DNA of 64,000 nucleotides, from positions 806,001 through 870,000 of the forward strand of contig NZ_AP018365.1 of the NCBI RefSeq assembly GCF_016756395.1, given 5' to 3'. The notes under the pieces were generated by a model that did not search any database, was not told the DNA's origin, and worked only from the letters and a program-made list of their open reading frames with translations. Of this stretch, positions 37,343 to 45,762 are shown piece after piece. This DNA comes from Streptomyces sp. SN-593 (GTDB lineage Bacteria > Actinomycetota > Actinomycetes > Streptomycetales > Streptomycetaceae). Numbering within the stretch: the stretch's first letter is position 1; each line of letters starts with the position of its first letter. A program made the position numbers and the translations under genes.

Positions 37343-38149
37343 TCAGATGACGACGCCGTGGCCGCGCATGTAGGCGACCGGGTCGATGTCCGAGCCGTAG
37401 CTCGGCGTGGTGCGCACCTCGAAGTGCAGGTGCGGACCGGTGACGTTGCCGGTCGCGCCCGAGACGCCGATCTCCTGGCCCTCGGTGACGGTCTGGCCGG
37501 CCGAGACCAGCGTCTTCGACAGGTGGCCGTACAGGGTGTACCTGCCGTCGGCGTGGTGGACGATCACGTCGTTGCCGTACGCGCCGTCCCAGCCGGCCGA
37601 CACGACGGTGCCGGCGGCGACCACGTGCACCGGGGTGCCGGAGCCGACGAGGAAGTCGACGCCGGTGTGCGAACCGCTGGACCACAGGGAGCCGGACGCC
37701 TTGTAGCCGGTGCCGATGGCGGCGTCGCCGACCGGCTTCATCCAGCCGGTGCCGGCCGTGGCCGACTTCGCGGCCGTGGCGGAGGCGGCGGTGCTCGCGG
37801 TGGACTTCGCCTGCGGCACGGCCTGCGCGACGTGCAGGGTCAGCACGGTGCCGGGGCGGATCAGGCCCGGGTCGGACCCGATGGCGGCCTTGTTGTCCTG
37901 GTACAGCCGCTTCCAGCCGCCGGTGACGTGCTGCGCCGTGGCGATCTTGACGAGGGTGTCGCCCTTGACGACCTTGTACGTGGCCGTGGCGGAGGTGGTG
38001 CTCTTCTCCGGGGTGGCCGCGCCGGCGTGGGTCGCGGCGACCAGCGGCAGCACGAGCGCGGCGCTGCCTGCGCCGGCGGCCACGGTCAGACGGGTGAGGC
38101 GGCGGCCGCCCAGGATCCTGGGCCTGCGGTGCCGGTTGCGTGCGGGCAT
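37343..38149 (-). CDS. Secreted LysM - M23 peptidoglycan endopeptidase
   Basis: A 268-residue exported cell-wall hydrolase. Signal peptide about 1-45 (RLTVAAGAGSAALVLPLVAA, cleavage after AGA). LysM about 57-107 (YKVVKGDTLVKIATAQHV), a Ser/Thr/Ala linker, and an M23 domain about 150-268 with the zinc His residues in [11 protein letters not shown] and GPHLHFEVRT. It lacks the Rpf domain of its relative at 25651, with which it otherwise shares the order and close wording of LysM and M23. Expression is likely controlled by the c-di-AMP riboswitch in its leader, which links wall remodelling to c-di-AMP. Confidence 0.93.
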   Translation of the reverse strand: MPARNRHRRPRILGGRRLTRLTVAAGAGSAALVLPLVAATHAGAATPEKSTTSATATYKVVKGDTLVKIATAQHVTGGWKRLYQDNKAAIGSDPGLIRPGTVLTLHVAQAVPQAKSTASTAASATAAKSATAGTGWMKPVGDAAIGTGYKASGSLWSSGSHTGVDFLVGSGTPVHVVAAGTVVSAGWDGAYGNDVIVHHADGRYTLYGHLSKTLVSAGQTVTEGQEIGVSGATGNVTGPHLHFEVRTTPSYGSDIDPVAYMRGHGVVI

Positions 38150-38159
38150 GGGGGATGTC

Positions 38160-38315
38160 CTCTCCTACGCCTGCGAGGTGAGCTGTCGGGTTCGGGCGGG
38201 AGATGCCCGGCCGCGGGTGCGGCTTCACCCCGAGCCGCCCGGACGCGCGCCGCTGGCGCGGCGGTCGGTCCGGGCGGCGACCTGTCCTGGGTCCCCCGCT
38301 CCTGCCATGTCGGTG
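38160..38315 (-). ncRNA. c-di-AMP riboswitch (ydaO/yuaA type)
   Basis: In the leader of the LysM-M23 gene, the minus strand carries the conserved blocks of this class in order: GGAGCGGGGGACCCA (near 38300), GGGGTGAAGCC (near 38228), CCCGAACCCGACAGCTCACC (near 38190) and TCGCAGGCG just before the gene. These closely match the Bacillus ydaO leader blocks as I remember them. A GC-rich variable hairpin (38240-38275) separates the first two. Such riboswitches turn off cell-wall hydrolase and rpf genes when c-di-AMP is high. Confidence 0.87.
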
Positions 38316-38398
38316 CTCGGATGATCCGCGGGGTGGGCGGTGGCAGGACTCGGCGGTCCGCCCGGCGGATGGGAAGCGGGTTGCCCCGCACCCGACGG

Positions 38399-38428
38399 AA
38401 CGTAGGGGAACCCGCTCCGGGCGGGCAA
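38399..38428 (-). promoter_or_regulatory. Promoter TTGCCC-N18-TACGTT upstream of the riboswitch
   Basis: Minus-strand TTGCCC (38428-38423) and TACGTT (38404-38399) with an 18-bp spacer would start RNA near 38390, about 75 nt before the riboswitch core. The stretch 38430-38700 is a further gene-free region with an AT-rich patch at 38615-38645 that might hold another start. Confidence 0.5.
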
Positions 38429-38701
38429 ACAGCGGGGGCCGCCTCCCCGGGCGCCGCGGTCACGGTGTGTGGCCGCACACCCGGATGTCCGCTATGCGAT
38501 CCTTACGTCGAGTGCGCCGTCCGACACCGTCCATCACGTTTCGCCCCCTGCGACCACACTCCGTCCCCCGATCAAGCGCGGACCGTGCCCACCCGGTGAT
38601 ACCGCTCACAGACGCGCCAAATGTCCCTCTTTGTACGATTTTCGGGGTCGCGCGCGCACCGGTCGGCGCCCTCGGCGGAGGGCGGTCGGGGCGGCCCGCC
38701 C

Positions 38702-39718
38702 TCAGAACGTGCCGGCCGGCCCGGTGAGGCGGTGGTCCAGGGTGCGGGCGAGGCGGTAGGCGACCGGGCGGAAGCCGATCGCCGGGAGGTGCCCGGCGGC
38801 GTGCGGGGACGCGGACGGCCACTGCGCGGCCATGTACCGGTGCCCGGCGTCGTACGCCCAGGCGAGCGCGGTCGCCAGCAGCACCCGGCTGATCCCCTCC
38901 CCGCGGAAGGCGGTGTCGACGTACATCTCGACGAGCTCGACGCTGGATTCGGGCACCACCGGGTCGGGCCGCGCGGGCACCAGCAGCACCATGCCGATCT
39001 CCTCGCCCCGCCGGGAGGCGATCCACGCGCCGCACCGGGAGTCCGCGAGCGCGGCCGCGTAGTGCACGCGCAGCGCAGCGAGCGCGGTCTCCGGCTGCGG
39101 CTGGAAGGTGGCGGTGCCGCGCTGCCGCCGCGCGGACTCCGCGGCCATCCGGCCGATCTGCGGCAGGTCGCCCGGGCCGGCGCGGCGGATGGCGAGCCCC
39201 TCGACCCCGCGCGGCTGCCGCCCGCGCGCCTTGACCGCCATCAGGCCGTGCACCCGGTCCCGGCCGAACCCGAGGTCGGACCAGGGCGCGGTGCCGACGT
39301 CGCCGGCCGGCACATCGACGTAGTGCGCCAACCGCCGGTCGGCGACGAGCCGTTCGGCGACCCGGACGTACAGCGCGCGCAGCACCTCGCTCTCGCGGCC
39401 GGCGGGCAGCGCGTGGCCGCCGTGCGGGACGAGGGCGGAACGCGGGTGGGCGCGCAGCGCGGCCGGATCGTCCGGGGCGAGATCGACCGGCACGGCCGCG
39501 AGGTGCCCGATCAGGCCGCCGTCGCCGTCGAGGGCGCTGACCGCCTCCACCCCGGGCGTCCGGTGGAGCCTGCCGAGCAGGTCCTCCCCGCGCACCGGAC
39601 CGTCGGCGAGCCAGGACCGCTGCGACGGGGGCCGCCGGGCGCGGGCGAACCAGCGGTCGTACCGCTGCACGGCGAGGGGTATGTGCTCGGTGGTCAGCGG
39701 CGCGATGGCGACAGTCAT
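38702..39718 (-). CDS. GNAT-family N-acetyltransferase (tandem-domain)
   Basis: A 338-residue cytoplasmic protein with two GNAT-like halves. The first (about 1-160) is degenerate, with no recognisable acetyl-CoA loop. The second (about 185-325) holds the acetyl-CoA motif region in VELVEMYVDTAFRGEGISRV, followed by ATALAWAYDAGH. It would transfer an acetyl group to an amine of an unknown substrate. ATG 39718 has no clear Shine-Dalgarno; TAGCGT lies 11 nt upstream, so the leader may be extremely short. Confidence 0.85.
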   Translation of the reverse strand: MTVAIAPLTTEHIPLAVQRYDRWFARARRPPSQRSWLADGPVRGEDLLGRLHRTPGVEAVSALDGDGGLIGHLAAVPVDLAPDDPAALRAHPRSALVPHGGHALPAGRESEVLRALYVRVAERLVADRRLAHYVDVPAGDVGTAPWSDLGFGRDRVHGLMAVKARGRQPRGVEGLAIRRAGPGDLPQIGRMAAESARRQRGTATFQPQPETALAALRVHYAAALADSRCGAWIASRRGEEIGMVLLVPARPDPVVPESSVELVEMYVDTAFRGEGISRVLLATALAWAYDAGHRYMAAQWPSASPHAAGHLPAIGFRPVAYRLARTLDHRLTGPAGTF

Positions 39719-39900
39719 GGTGCTCGTGGACGCTAGCGGTGCGCGCCGCCCCAGGGCAAGGCGGGTCCGGACGGCCGCCGGGACAGGCCGGGACGGGTGC
39801 CCGCCAAGCGCCCGAAAAGCCGTGCGGGGACGGGATGTCCGGCTCTCCGCGCCCCCTCGGCGACGCCCCGGGGCGGCCTCGGCGGCCCGCTGTCCCCCGC

Positions 39901-39946
39901 CACCCGACCCTCCGTCCGGCGCCCCACCCGACCCTCCGTCCGGCGC
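39901..39946. repeat. 24-bp duplication downstream of the uridine-kinase-like gene
   Basis: A 22-bp block starting CACCCGACCCTCCGTCC is present at 39901-39922 and again at 39925-39946, immediately after the stop codon at 39948. The remaining 39719-39900 contains no gene that I can see. Confidence 0.85.
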
Positions 39947-39947
39947 T

Positions 39948-40583
39948 TCACCCGGTCCACGCCGGGTGCCTCGGGTCGTCCGCCCGCACCAGCACGTCCG
40001 CGGCCTCCTCGGGCAGCGCCTCGCGCGCGTACCGCGCGTAGGCCGGCAGGGTCCACCGCTCCTCCGCGGGGGTGCGCCGGGCCAGCGCCGACGGGGACAG
40101 CCGCAGATGGACCGTCAGGTCGAACGGCAGGCCCTGGCCGAGCAGCAGCGGTCCGTCGAGCACCAGCACGCCGCCGGGCGGGAGTTCGACGTAGCCGGCC
40201 CGGGTGGAGCGGTCGGTGCGCGGGTCGCGCAGCGAGGGGAGGGCACGGCCGCTGCCGCCGGGCCCGAGCGGGTCGAGCACCTCGCGGCGCAGCGCCCCGG
40301 TGTCGAGCCAGAGCTGGTAGTACGCGTCGACGTCCTCGTGGCCGTACTCCAGCCGGAGCGAGGCGGGGCGCCAGAAGGTGTCGGCCGCCACCCGCAGCAC
40401 CGGGCGGCCGAGCGCGGGCAGCGCGGCCGCGACGGCGTCGGCGAGGTCGGCGGGACGGGCGGCGGGCGCGCCGTCCACGGCGACCCGCCACCAGGGGCCG
40501 GGCGGGCGGCCGGCCGCGATCCGCTCGGCGAGGGCGTCGGCGAGCTTGGGCCAGGTGATGGGGGTCGGCTGCACCCGCCCCAT
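39948..40583 (-). CDS. Uridine kinase-like nucleoside/nucleotide kinase family protein
   Basis: A 211-residue cytoplasmic protein. WWRVAVDGAPAARPADLADA replaces a classical P-loop (VAVDGAPA in place of GxxxxGKS). VLRVAADTFWRPASLRLEYG and GVLVLDGPLLLGQGLPFDL follow the uridine-kinase pattern of substrate and lid regions. Streptomyces proteins of this sort are annotated as uridine kinase, but the missing P-loop lysine makes catalysis doubtful. ATG 40583 is chosen; a GTG three codons later with CAGGAT 7 nt upstream is a leaderless alternative. The 228-bp region upstream is shared with the divergent 64-residue protein gene. Confidence 0.75.
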   Translation of the reverse strand: MGRVQPTPITWPKLADALAERIAAGRPPGPWWRVAVDGAPAARPADLADAVAAALPALGRPVLRVAADTFWRPASLRLEYGHEDVDAYYQLWLDTGALRREVLDPLGPGGSGRALPSLRDPRTDRSTRAGYVELPPGGVLVLDGPLLLGQGLPFDLTVHLRLSPSALARRTPAEERWTLPAYARYAREALPEEAADVLVRADDPRHPAWTG

Positions 40584-40811
40584 CCTGCCGGACCGCCCCC
40601 GGTCGTCACCCCGGCGCCTCGCCCTCACCCGATCGGGCGGGGCGGTGGGGCCGCACCCGGGCCGGGACCGGCCGCGTACCGCGCAGCACCTCACCCGACT
40701 GGCAGAAGGAGGCCGCACATCACCCGTTTGCCAGCGCGCGCGATCTCTCACTTTTTGTGAGCCTGGGAGGACTCACGGTGACCGTCCCCATCACCTCAGG
40801 AGAAGAGCCCC

Positions 40812-41006
40812 ATGATCCTGTCCATCTCCGGCGTCGTGCTTCTCGGCGTCATCTGCTTCCTGTTCTTCCGCAAGGACGGCCTGAAGGTGTCCCACGGAGT
40901 GGTCTGCGCACTCTTCGGGTTCTACCTCGCCGGTACCGCCATCGCCCCGAGCATCACAGCGGGCGGGGCGAGCCTGGCCAGCCTGATCGGCGGGCTCAAG
41001 ATCTAG
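40812..41006 (+). CDS. Small integral membrane protein of the conjugation/spread-associated type
   Basis: A 64-residue protein with two hydrophobic helices (ILSISGVVLLGVICFLFF and VVCALFGFYLAGTAIA) joined by the basic loop RKDGLK, ending SLASLIGGLKI. Very similar small proteins recur in Streptomyces, usually beside FtsK/TraB-like ATPases on plasmids and integrative elements; that statement is from memory. AGGAG lies 8 nt before ATG 40812, and CTCACTTTTTGTGAG (about 40745-40759) is a small hairpin upstream. The next gene, an FtsK-like ATPase, follows after 214 bp on the same strand. Confidence 0.8.
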   Translation: MILSISGVVLLGVICFLFFRKDGLKVSHGVVCALFGFYLAGTAIAPSITAGGASLASLIGGLKI

Positions 41007-41220
41007 CGCCGTCCGACCGGCGGCCACTCCTGCCCCACCCCTCGGGCCCGGCAGCGGTCGATCCGCTCCCGGGCCCGTCGCCTTTCCCGCAGCTCGCGGC
41101 CCGCAGCCCGCCGGCCGCGCGGCCTGCCGCCCGCCGCCCGCAGCCCTCCGCGCGCGTCCCACCGCGCACCGGCGTCCCCCCACGCGCCGCCCCCCACCCG
41201 AACCACCCATGGAGCACCCC

Positions 41221-42879
41221 GTGGCCAGGCGTCCCCTTCCCAGCATCCTCAGCAGCCGGCCGGCGCTCGTCCGCGGCCGCGACCTGGCGCGCACCGCGGC
41301 CGACGGCGCCGGCGACGTGCTGCACCCCGTCATCACCATCGCCCGGGGCGTGCGCCGGCAGGCGTCGTGGGCCGGCGGGTGGTGGGGCCGCACCCCGAAG
41401 GACCGGCGCGGGCCGGCGCTGCTGCTGGCCGCCACGGCCGCCGTGATCGTGGCGATGATGCCGTACGGGCCGATCCTCGGGGTCGCCGCGCTGGTCGCGT
41501 CGGCGGCGTGGATGGGCCGGGACCGCAACGCCTCGGCCCCGGCCGGTCCGACGGAGGCCGAGGGCGTACGCCTCCAGTCGCTGTACGAGGCGCTGGTGCC
41601 CTACCTGTCCGACCCCGGCGACCCGGCACCGCTGTACACCCACGACGGCGGCTGGGAGCAGGCGTTCAGCGGGTACGAGTTCCGGGACGGCCGGCTGGTC
41701 CGGCTGCACCTGCGCTATCCGGCGTACTTCACCGACGGCGAGGAGGACTCCCGCGTCCGCGTCGAGCAGCTACTGCACGCCAAGGCCGGGCGCGGCCGGG
41801 AGTACCGCTTCGACTGGAACGAGGAGGAGAACCACCTCACCCTCACCGCGCTGCCGCCGCTGCCGACCGACATCGTCGCGCAGCGGTTCGTCACGTCGCC
41901 GGGCGAGACGGTGCTCGGCTTCACCGACTCCGACGCGGTGCAGCGCACCGTGCCCGTCACGGTGCCGTCCGCCGAGGACGGCACCGCGGGCGGCGACGGC
42001 CCGGTCACCCGGGACGCGCCGCCCGTGCTGTGGCGCACCGGCGCGCGCTCCACCGAGCCGCACCTGCTGGCGCTCGGCCAGCCCGGCACCGGGACGACGA
42101 GCCTGCTGCGGTCGATCGCGCTCCAGGCGCTGGTGCACGGCGACGTGGTGATCGTCGACGGCAGCGGCACCGGTGAGTACGCGTCCCTGGCCGGACGGCC
42201 GGGGGTGCTCGCCGTCGAGGACGGGGTGCTCGGCGCGGCGGCGACGCTGGAGTGGGCGGCCCACGAGACCGAGCGGCGGCTGATCGCGGTGAACCGGGCC
42301 CGCCAGGCGGGGAACCCGGTCGCCGACGACGTGCGGCGGCCGCTGTGGATCGTCGTCGACCGGCCGACCGCGCTCACGCAGTTGGCGCTGGCCGAGGGGC
42401 GGCCCGACCCGCAGACCCTGCTGGACGTGCCGCTGCGGCACGGCAGGACCGCGAACGTCGCGGTGGCGGTGGCCGACCAGCTCGACGCGACCGAGGCGCT
42501 CGCGCCGGTGGTGATCTCGCAGACCCGCGCCAGGGTGGTGCTGGGGCCGCTCGCGCCCGAGCACGTGCAGGCCGTCCTCGGGGCGCCGCAGCGGACGACA
42601 CCGGCGGCGGACGTGCCGCCCGGGCGGGGTTACGCCCGGCTCGGCACCGGGCCGGTGCTGCGGCTCCAGGTGCCGGCCGCGCCCGATCCCTTCGACGAGG
42701 AGGCGCCCGCGGCGCAGCGGTCGGCGGTGCTCGCGCTGCTGTCCCCGGACGGTGCGGACGCCGCGGCTCCGGCGCCGCACGTGCCCGACGCCGAGCCCGG
42801 GCGTGCTCCGGCGACCGAGGCGGTGGTCCTGCGCAAGGACACGGTGGTCCGGACGGTCGCCGACCTCGAGTTGGGGTGA
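41221..42879 (+). CDS. FtsK/SpoIIIE-like membrane ATPase with degenerate P-loop
   Basis: A 552-residue protein. Two hydrophobic segments near the N-terminus (about 60-95; ALLLAATAAVIVAMMPYGP, ILGVAALVASAAWM) are followed by a soluble region and an ATPase-like domain (about 275-500). In that domain LALGQPGTGTTSLLRSI stands where Walker A should be, but the invariant Lys is Thr, and LWIVVDRPTAL is the Walker B position. LGPLAPEHVQAVLGAP resembles the end of the FtsK/TraB motor. GTG 41221 is chosen for GGAG 6 nt upstream. With its neighbour it forms a DNA-translocase-like pair, perhaps a domesticated remnant of a conjugative element (inference). Confidence 0.8.
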   Translation: MARRPLPSILSSRPALVRGRDLARTAADGAGDVLHPVITIARGVRRQASWAGGWWGRTPKDRRGPALLLAATAAVIVAMMPYGPILGVAALVASAAWMGRDRNASAPAGPTEAEGVRLQSLYEALVPYLSDPGDPAPLYTHDGGWEQAFSGYEFRDGRLVRLHLRYPAYFTDGEEDSRVRVEQLLHAKAGRGREYRFDWNEEENHLTLTALPPLPTDIVAQRFVTSPGETVLGFTDSDAVQRTVPVTVPSAEDGTAGGDGPVTRDAPPVLWRTGARSTEPHLLALGQPGTGTTSLLRSIALQALVHGDVVIVDGSGTGEYASLAGRPGVLAVEDGVLGAAATLEWAAHETERRLIAVNRARQAGNPVADDVRRPLWIVVDRPTALTQLALAEGRPDPQTLLDVPLRHGRTANVAVAVADQLDATEALAPVVISQTRARVVLGPLAPEHVQAVLGAPQRTTPAADVPPGRGYARLGTGPVLRLQVPAAPDPFDEEAPAAQRSAVLALLSPDGADAAAPAPHVPDAEPGRAPATEAVVLRKDTVVRTVADLELG

Positions 42880-42933
42880 GCCGGACCCCGGGTGCCCCCG
42901 TCCCGCCGGTCGCGGGACCGCCCCTGGGCGGGG

Positions 42934-43002
42934 GCCGGTCTCCCCGTCAGCGGCGGGTTCCCCGCGCCCCCACGGCAACCCGCCGCTGACGCGGAGACCG
43001 GC
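42934..43002. repeat. Near-perfect 26-bp inverted repeat with 17-nt loop
   Basis: Arm 42934-42959 pairs with 42977-43002 at 25 of 26 positions; the loop 42960-42976 is CCCCGCGCCCCCACGGC. It lies 55 bp after the FtsK-like gene, so it could act as a terminator. Its length and its position beside two long direct repeats suggest an intergenic repeat element instead. Confidence 0.85.
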
Positions 43003-43385
43003 TCCCGGCCACAGGCCGCCGTACGGTTGCGCGCGCCGTTCCCCGCGCCCCTGTGGGCCCCGGATTCCGCGGAGAAGCCGCACCTCGCCAGGAGCGTGAG
43101 CGACCCTGCACACCCGGCGCCCCGCAGGGACTCGTGGCGCCGCCGGGACGGCGATGCGGCCCGCCATCCCGGAGGGACACCGCACCACCGCTCTCGCGGA
43201 GGACGGCTCCCGGCCGCGGGTCGCCGTGCGGTTGCGCGCGCCGTTCCCCGCGCCCCTGTGGGCCCCGGGTTCCGCGGGGAAGCCGCACCTCGCCAGGAGC
43301 GTGAGCGACCCTGCACGCCCGGCGCCCCGCAGGGACTCGTGGCGCCGCCGACGGCGATGCGGCCCGCCGTCCCGGAGGGACACCG
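43001..43385. repeat. Two direct copies of a ~182-bp non-coding repeat
   Basis: Copy A 43001-43182 and copy B 43206-43385 differ by about eight substitutions and one 2-bp gap (about 95% identical), with a 205-bp period and a 23-bp unrelated spacer. Each contains the 15-mer GTTCCCCGCGCCCCT (43038, 43243) and the block CACCTCGCCAGGAGCGTGAG. No consistent protein is encoded in any frame. The core 15-mer also occurs inverted at 49876-49890. Confidence 0.9.
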
Positions 43386-43440
43386 TGCCCGGGTCCGGGG
43401 GCGGGTCCCCGGTCCGGCGGGAGCGGGGCACCCGGGCGGG

Positions 43441-44943
43441 TCAGGCCACGAAGAGCCCGGTGGGGTCGCCGTCGGGCGCCGCGCCGGAGCGGACCAGTTC
43501 CGCGGCCTGGGCCAGGCGCGCCGCGGCCTCGTCGGCGGCGGGACCGCTCACCGTGAACGGTATGCGCACGTAGGACTCGAAGGCGCCGTCGATCCCGAAC
43601 CGGGGCCCCGCGGGGACGCGGACGCCGAGCCGCTCGCCCGTGACCGCGAGGCGGGACCCGGAGACGTCGCCGGTCCGCACCCACATCGTCATCCCGCCGC
43701 GCGGCACGCTGAAGTCCCACCCGGGCGTGTGCGCGCGCAGCGCCGCCGCGAGGTCGTCGCGGCACTCGCGCGCGCGGGCCCGCCGCGAGGCGAGCGCGTG
43801 CTCCCAGCCGCCGCCCCGCAGCAGCCACGCCACCGCGAGCTGGTCGACGACCGGCGACGCGAGGTCGAGGTAGGCGCGGGCGGAGACCAGCCGGCGCACC
43901 ACGTCGGGCGTGGAGCGCACCCACCCGATCCGCAGCCCGGCCCAGACGCTCTTGCTCGCCGATCCCACGGTCATCACGGTGCCGCCCCGGTCGAAGGCGG
44001 CCAGCGGCCGCACCCCGGACTCCTCGCCGTCGAGGACCAGTTCGGCCATGGTCTCGTCGGCGACCACCGTCGCCCCGGCGACCCGCGCCGCCTCGACCAG
44101 CTCGCGCCGCTCGTCGTCGCCGACCAGCGTGCCGGTCGGGTTGTGGAAGTCGGGCATCACGTAGACCATCCGGGGCGCGGCGTCGCGCATCACCCGGCGC
44201 CAGGCGTCCATGTCCCACCCGCCCAGCCGCTCCTTCAGCGCCACCGGCACCAGCCGCGAGCCGGTCTCGCGGAACAGCTCCAGCACGTTGGCGTAACTGG
44301 GCGACTCCGCGGCGACCCGCTCGCCGTAGCCGACCGAGTGGCGGGCGACCGCGCCGACCGCCCCCATCGCGCCGGTGGTCACCATGATCTGCTCCGGCAT
44401 GGTGGGCACTCCGCGCGCGGTGTAGCGGTCCGCGATCGCCTCGCGCAGCACCGGCAGCCCGGCGGGGAAGTCGCCGTGCGTCGCCGCGTAGGCGGGCAGT
44501 TCCGCGACGGCGCCCTCCATCGCCCGGGTCAGCCAGGGCTCGGGGGCGGACAGCGCCGCGGTGCCGAGGTCGATCACCGAGCCGGCGGCGTCCGGGGGCA
44601 GCGGCTCCAGGCTGCGGGAGGGCTGGATGTGCCCCTCCGGGATCGCCGTCCAGCTCCCCGCGCCGCGCCGGGAGTGCGCGAAGCCCTCGGCCCGCAGCGC
44701 CTCGTACGCGGCCGCGACCGTGGTCCGGCTCACCCCGAGGGCGAGGGCCAGTTCGCGTTCGGCGGGCAGCCGCGCGGCCACCTGGAGCCGCCCTTCCAGC
44801 ACCAGCAGCCGCACACCGTCGGCGAGCCCCCGGTAGGCGGGAAGCCTCCGCCCGCCGCGCACGGAGGTGCCGTCGGTGGCGGGCCGGGGCGTGAGGAGCC
44901 TGGCCAGGTGCGCCGCGCTCACCGCAGCGGTCCACTGGGGCAT
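43441..44943 (-). CDS. MocR/PdxR-type GntR regulator with aminotransferase domain
   Basis: A 500-residue regulator. N-terminal GntR winged helix (about 35-100; LPAERELALALGVSRTTVAAAYEAL) fused to a fold-type-I aminotransferase domain. VYVMPDFHNPTGTLVGDD is the PLP-ring-binding Asn/Asp region. SASKSVWAGLRIGWV holds the PLP-binding Lys and the phosphate-contacting Arg. Such proteins sense PLP or an amino-acid adduct and usually control the gene next to them, here the divergent YczE-type membrane protein. The 96-bp intergenic region with repeated GGCC/GTGGC elements is the likely binding site. Confidence 0.93.
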   Translation of the reverse strand: MPQWTAAVSAAHLARLLTPRPATDGTSVRGGRRLPAYRGLADGVRLLVLEGRLQVAARLPAERELALALGVSRTTVAAAYEALRAEGFAHSRRGAGSWTAIPEGHIQPSRSLEPLPPDAAGSVIDLGTAALSAPEPWLTRAMEGAVAELPAYAATHGDFPAGLPVLREAIADRYTARGVPTMPEQIMVTTGAMGAVGAVARHSVGYGERVAAESPSYANVLELFRETGSRLVPVALKERLGGWDMDAWRRVMRDAAPRMVYVMPDFHNPTGTLVGDDERRELVEAARVAGATVVADETMAELVLDGEESGVRPLAAFDRGGTVMTVGSASKSVWAGLRIGWVRSTPDVVRRLVSARAYLDLASPVVDQLAVAWLLRGGGWEHALASRRARARECRDDLAAALRAHTPGWDFSVPRGGMTMWVRTGDVSGSRLAVTGERLGVRVPAGPRFGIDGAFESYVRIPFTVSGPAADEAAARLAQAAELVRSGAAPDGDPTGLFVA

Positions 44944-45039
44944 CGAACTCAGTCCACCTTTCCCTGATTGGCCGTGGCGGGAAACCCTTCACAGGCCACA
45001 CAGTGGCACGCGCGTCCGTTCACCCGCCAGGGGGGTCCC

Positions 45040-45762
45040 ATGAGCCGTTCCGCCGTCCACCGCCTCGTCCGCCTCTACGTCGGCCTCGCGCTGTACGGCG
45101 CGAGCGACGCGCTACTGGTCCGCGCCTCGCTCGGCCTGGACCCCTGGGACGTCTTCCACCAGGGGCTCTCGCGGCTGACCGGGGCGAGCATCGGCCTGGT
45201 GTCCATTGTCGTCGGTGCCGCCGTCCTGCTCCTGTGGTGGCCGATCCGGCAGCGCCCCGGGCTCGGCACCGTCTCCAACGTGGTGCTCGTCGGCGTCACC
45301 CTCGACGCCACGCTCGACCTGGTGCCCTACCACGCCGCGCTCGCGGTGCGGGTACCGCTGATGGTGGGCGCGGTGGTGCTCAACGGCGTCGCCACCGGCC
45401 TGTACATATCCGCCCGGTTCGGCCCCGGCCCCCGCGACGGCCTGATGACCGGCCTGCACCGCAGGACCGGCCGCTCGCTGCGCGCCATCCGCACCGGCAT
45501 CGAGCTGACCGTGCTGGCGGCGGGCTTCGCGCTCGGCGGCGGCGTGGGCGTCGGCACGGTGCTGTACGCCGTGTCGATCGGCCCGCTCGCCCAGTTCTTC
45601 CTGCGCCTGTTCGGCACTCCCCCGACCGCGGCTCCGGAGCCGCGCGCCGGCGCCGGCGCAGCCCGTCCGGCGGCCGCCGGAGGGGCCGGGGCGGCCGGTA
45701 CGACCGGCTCTGCGGGCATTCGCCGGGAAGCGCCGGAACACCGGGTGGTGGACACGATTTAG
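45040..45762 (+). CDS. YczE/YyaS/YitT-family membrane protein
   Basis: A 240-residue inner-membrane protein with about five helices. The family hallmark is the early ASLGLDPWDVFHQGLSRLTG, where a small hydrophobic re-entrant segment is expected. SARFGPGPRDGLMTGLHRR is the second conserved loop. The C-terminal 40 residues are Ala/Gly-rich and probably disordered. ATG 45040 follows AGGGGGG. Pairing with a MocR regulator is known in Bacillus (ycxD-yczE), and a role in transport of a vitamin- or amino-acid-like compound is suspected there, not proven. Confidence 0.88.
   Translation: MSRSAVHRLVRLYVGLALYGASDALLVRASLGLDPWDVFHQGLSRLTGASIGLVSIVVGAAVLLLWWPIRQRPGLGTVSNVVLVGVTLDATLDLVPYHAALAVRVPLMVGAVVLNGVATGLYISARFGPGPRDGLMTGLHRRTGRSLRAIRTGIELTVLAAGFALGGGVGVGTVLYAVSIGPLAQFFLRLFGTPPTAAPEPRAGAGAARPAAAGGAGAAGTTGSAGIRREAPEHRVVDTI

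Noticed and set aside
40745-40759. CTCACTTTTTGTGAG as a terminator for the upstream region
   Set aside because: The stem is only 5 bp and no transcript is expected to end there; the flanking genes are divergent. It is kept only as a minor hairpin.
40812-42879. A complete integrative conjugative element
   Set aside because: Only a transfer-like ATPase and a small membrane protein are present; no integrase, excisionase, replication gene or flanking tRNA/att repeat seen.
43001-43385. Possible CRISPR array or coding repeat
   Set aside because: Only two units of about 182 bp with a 23-bp spacer; no short palindromic repeats, no cas genes and no consistent reading frame.
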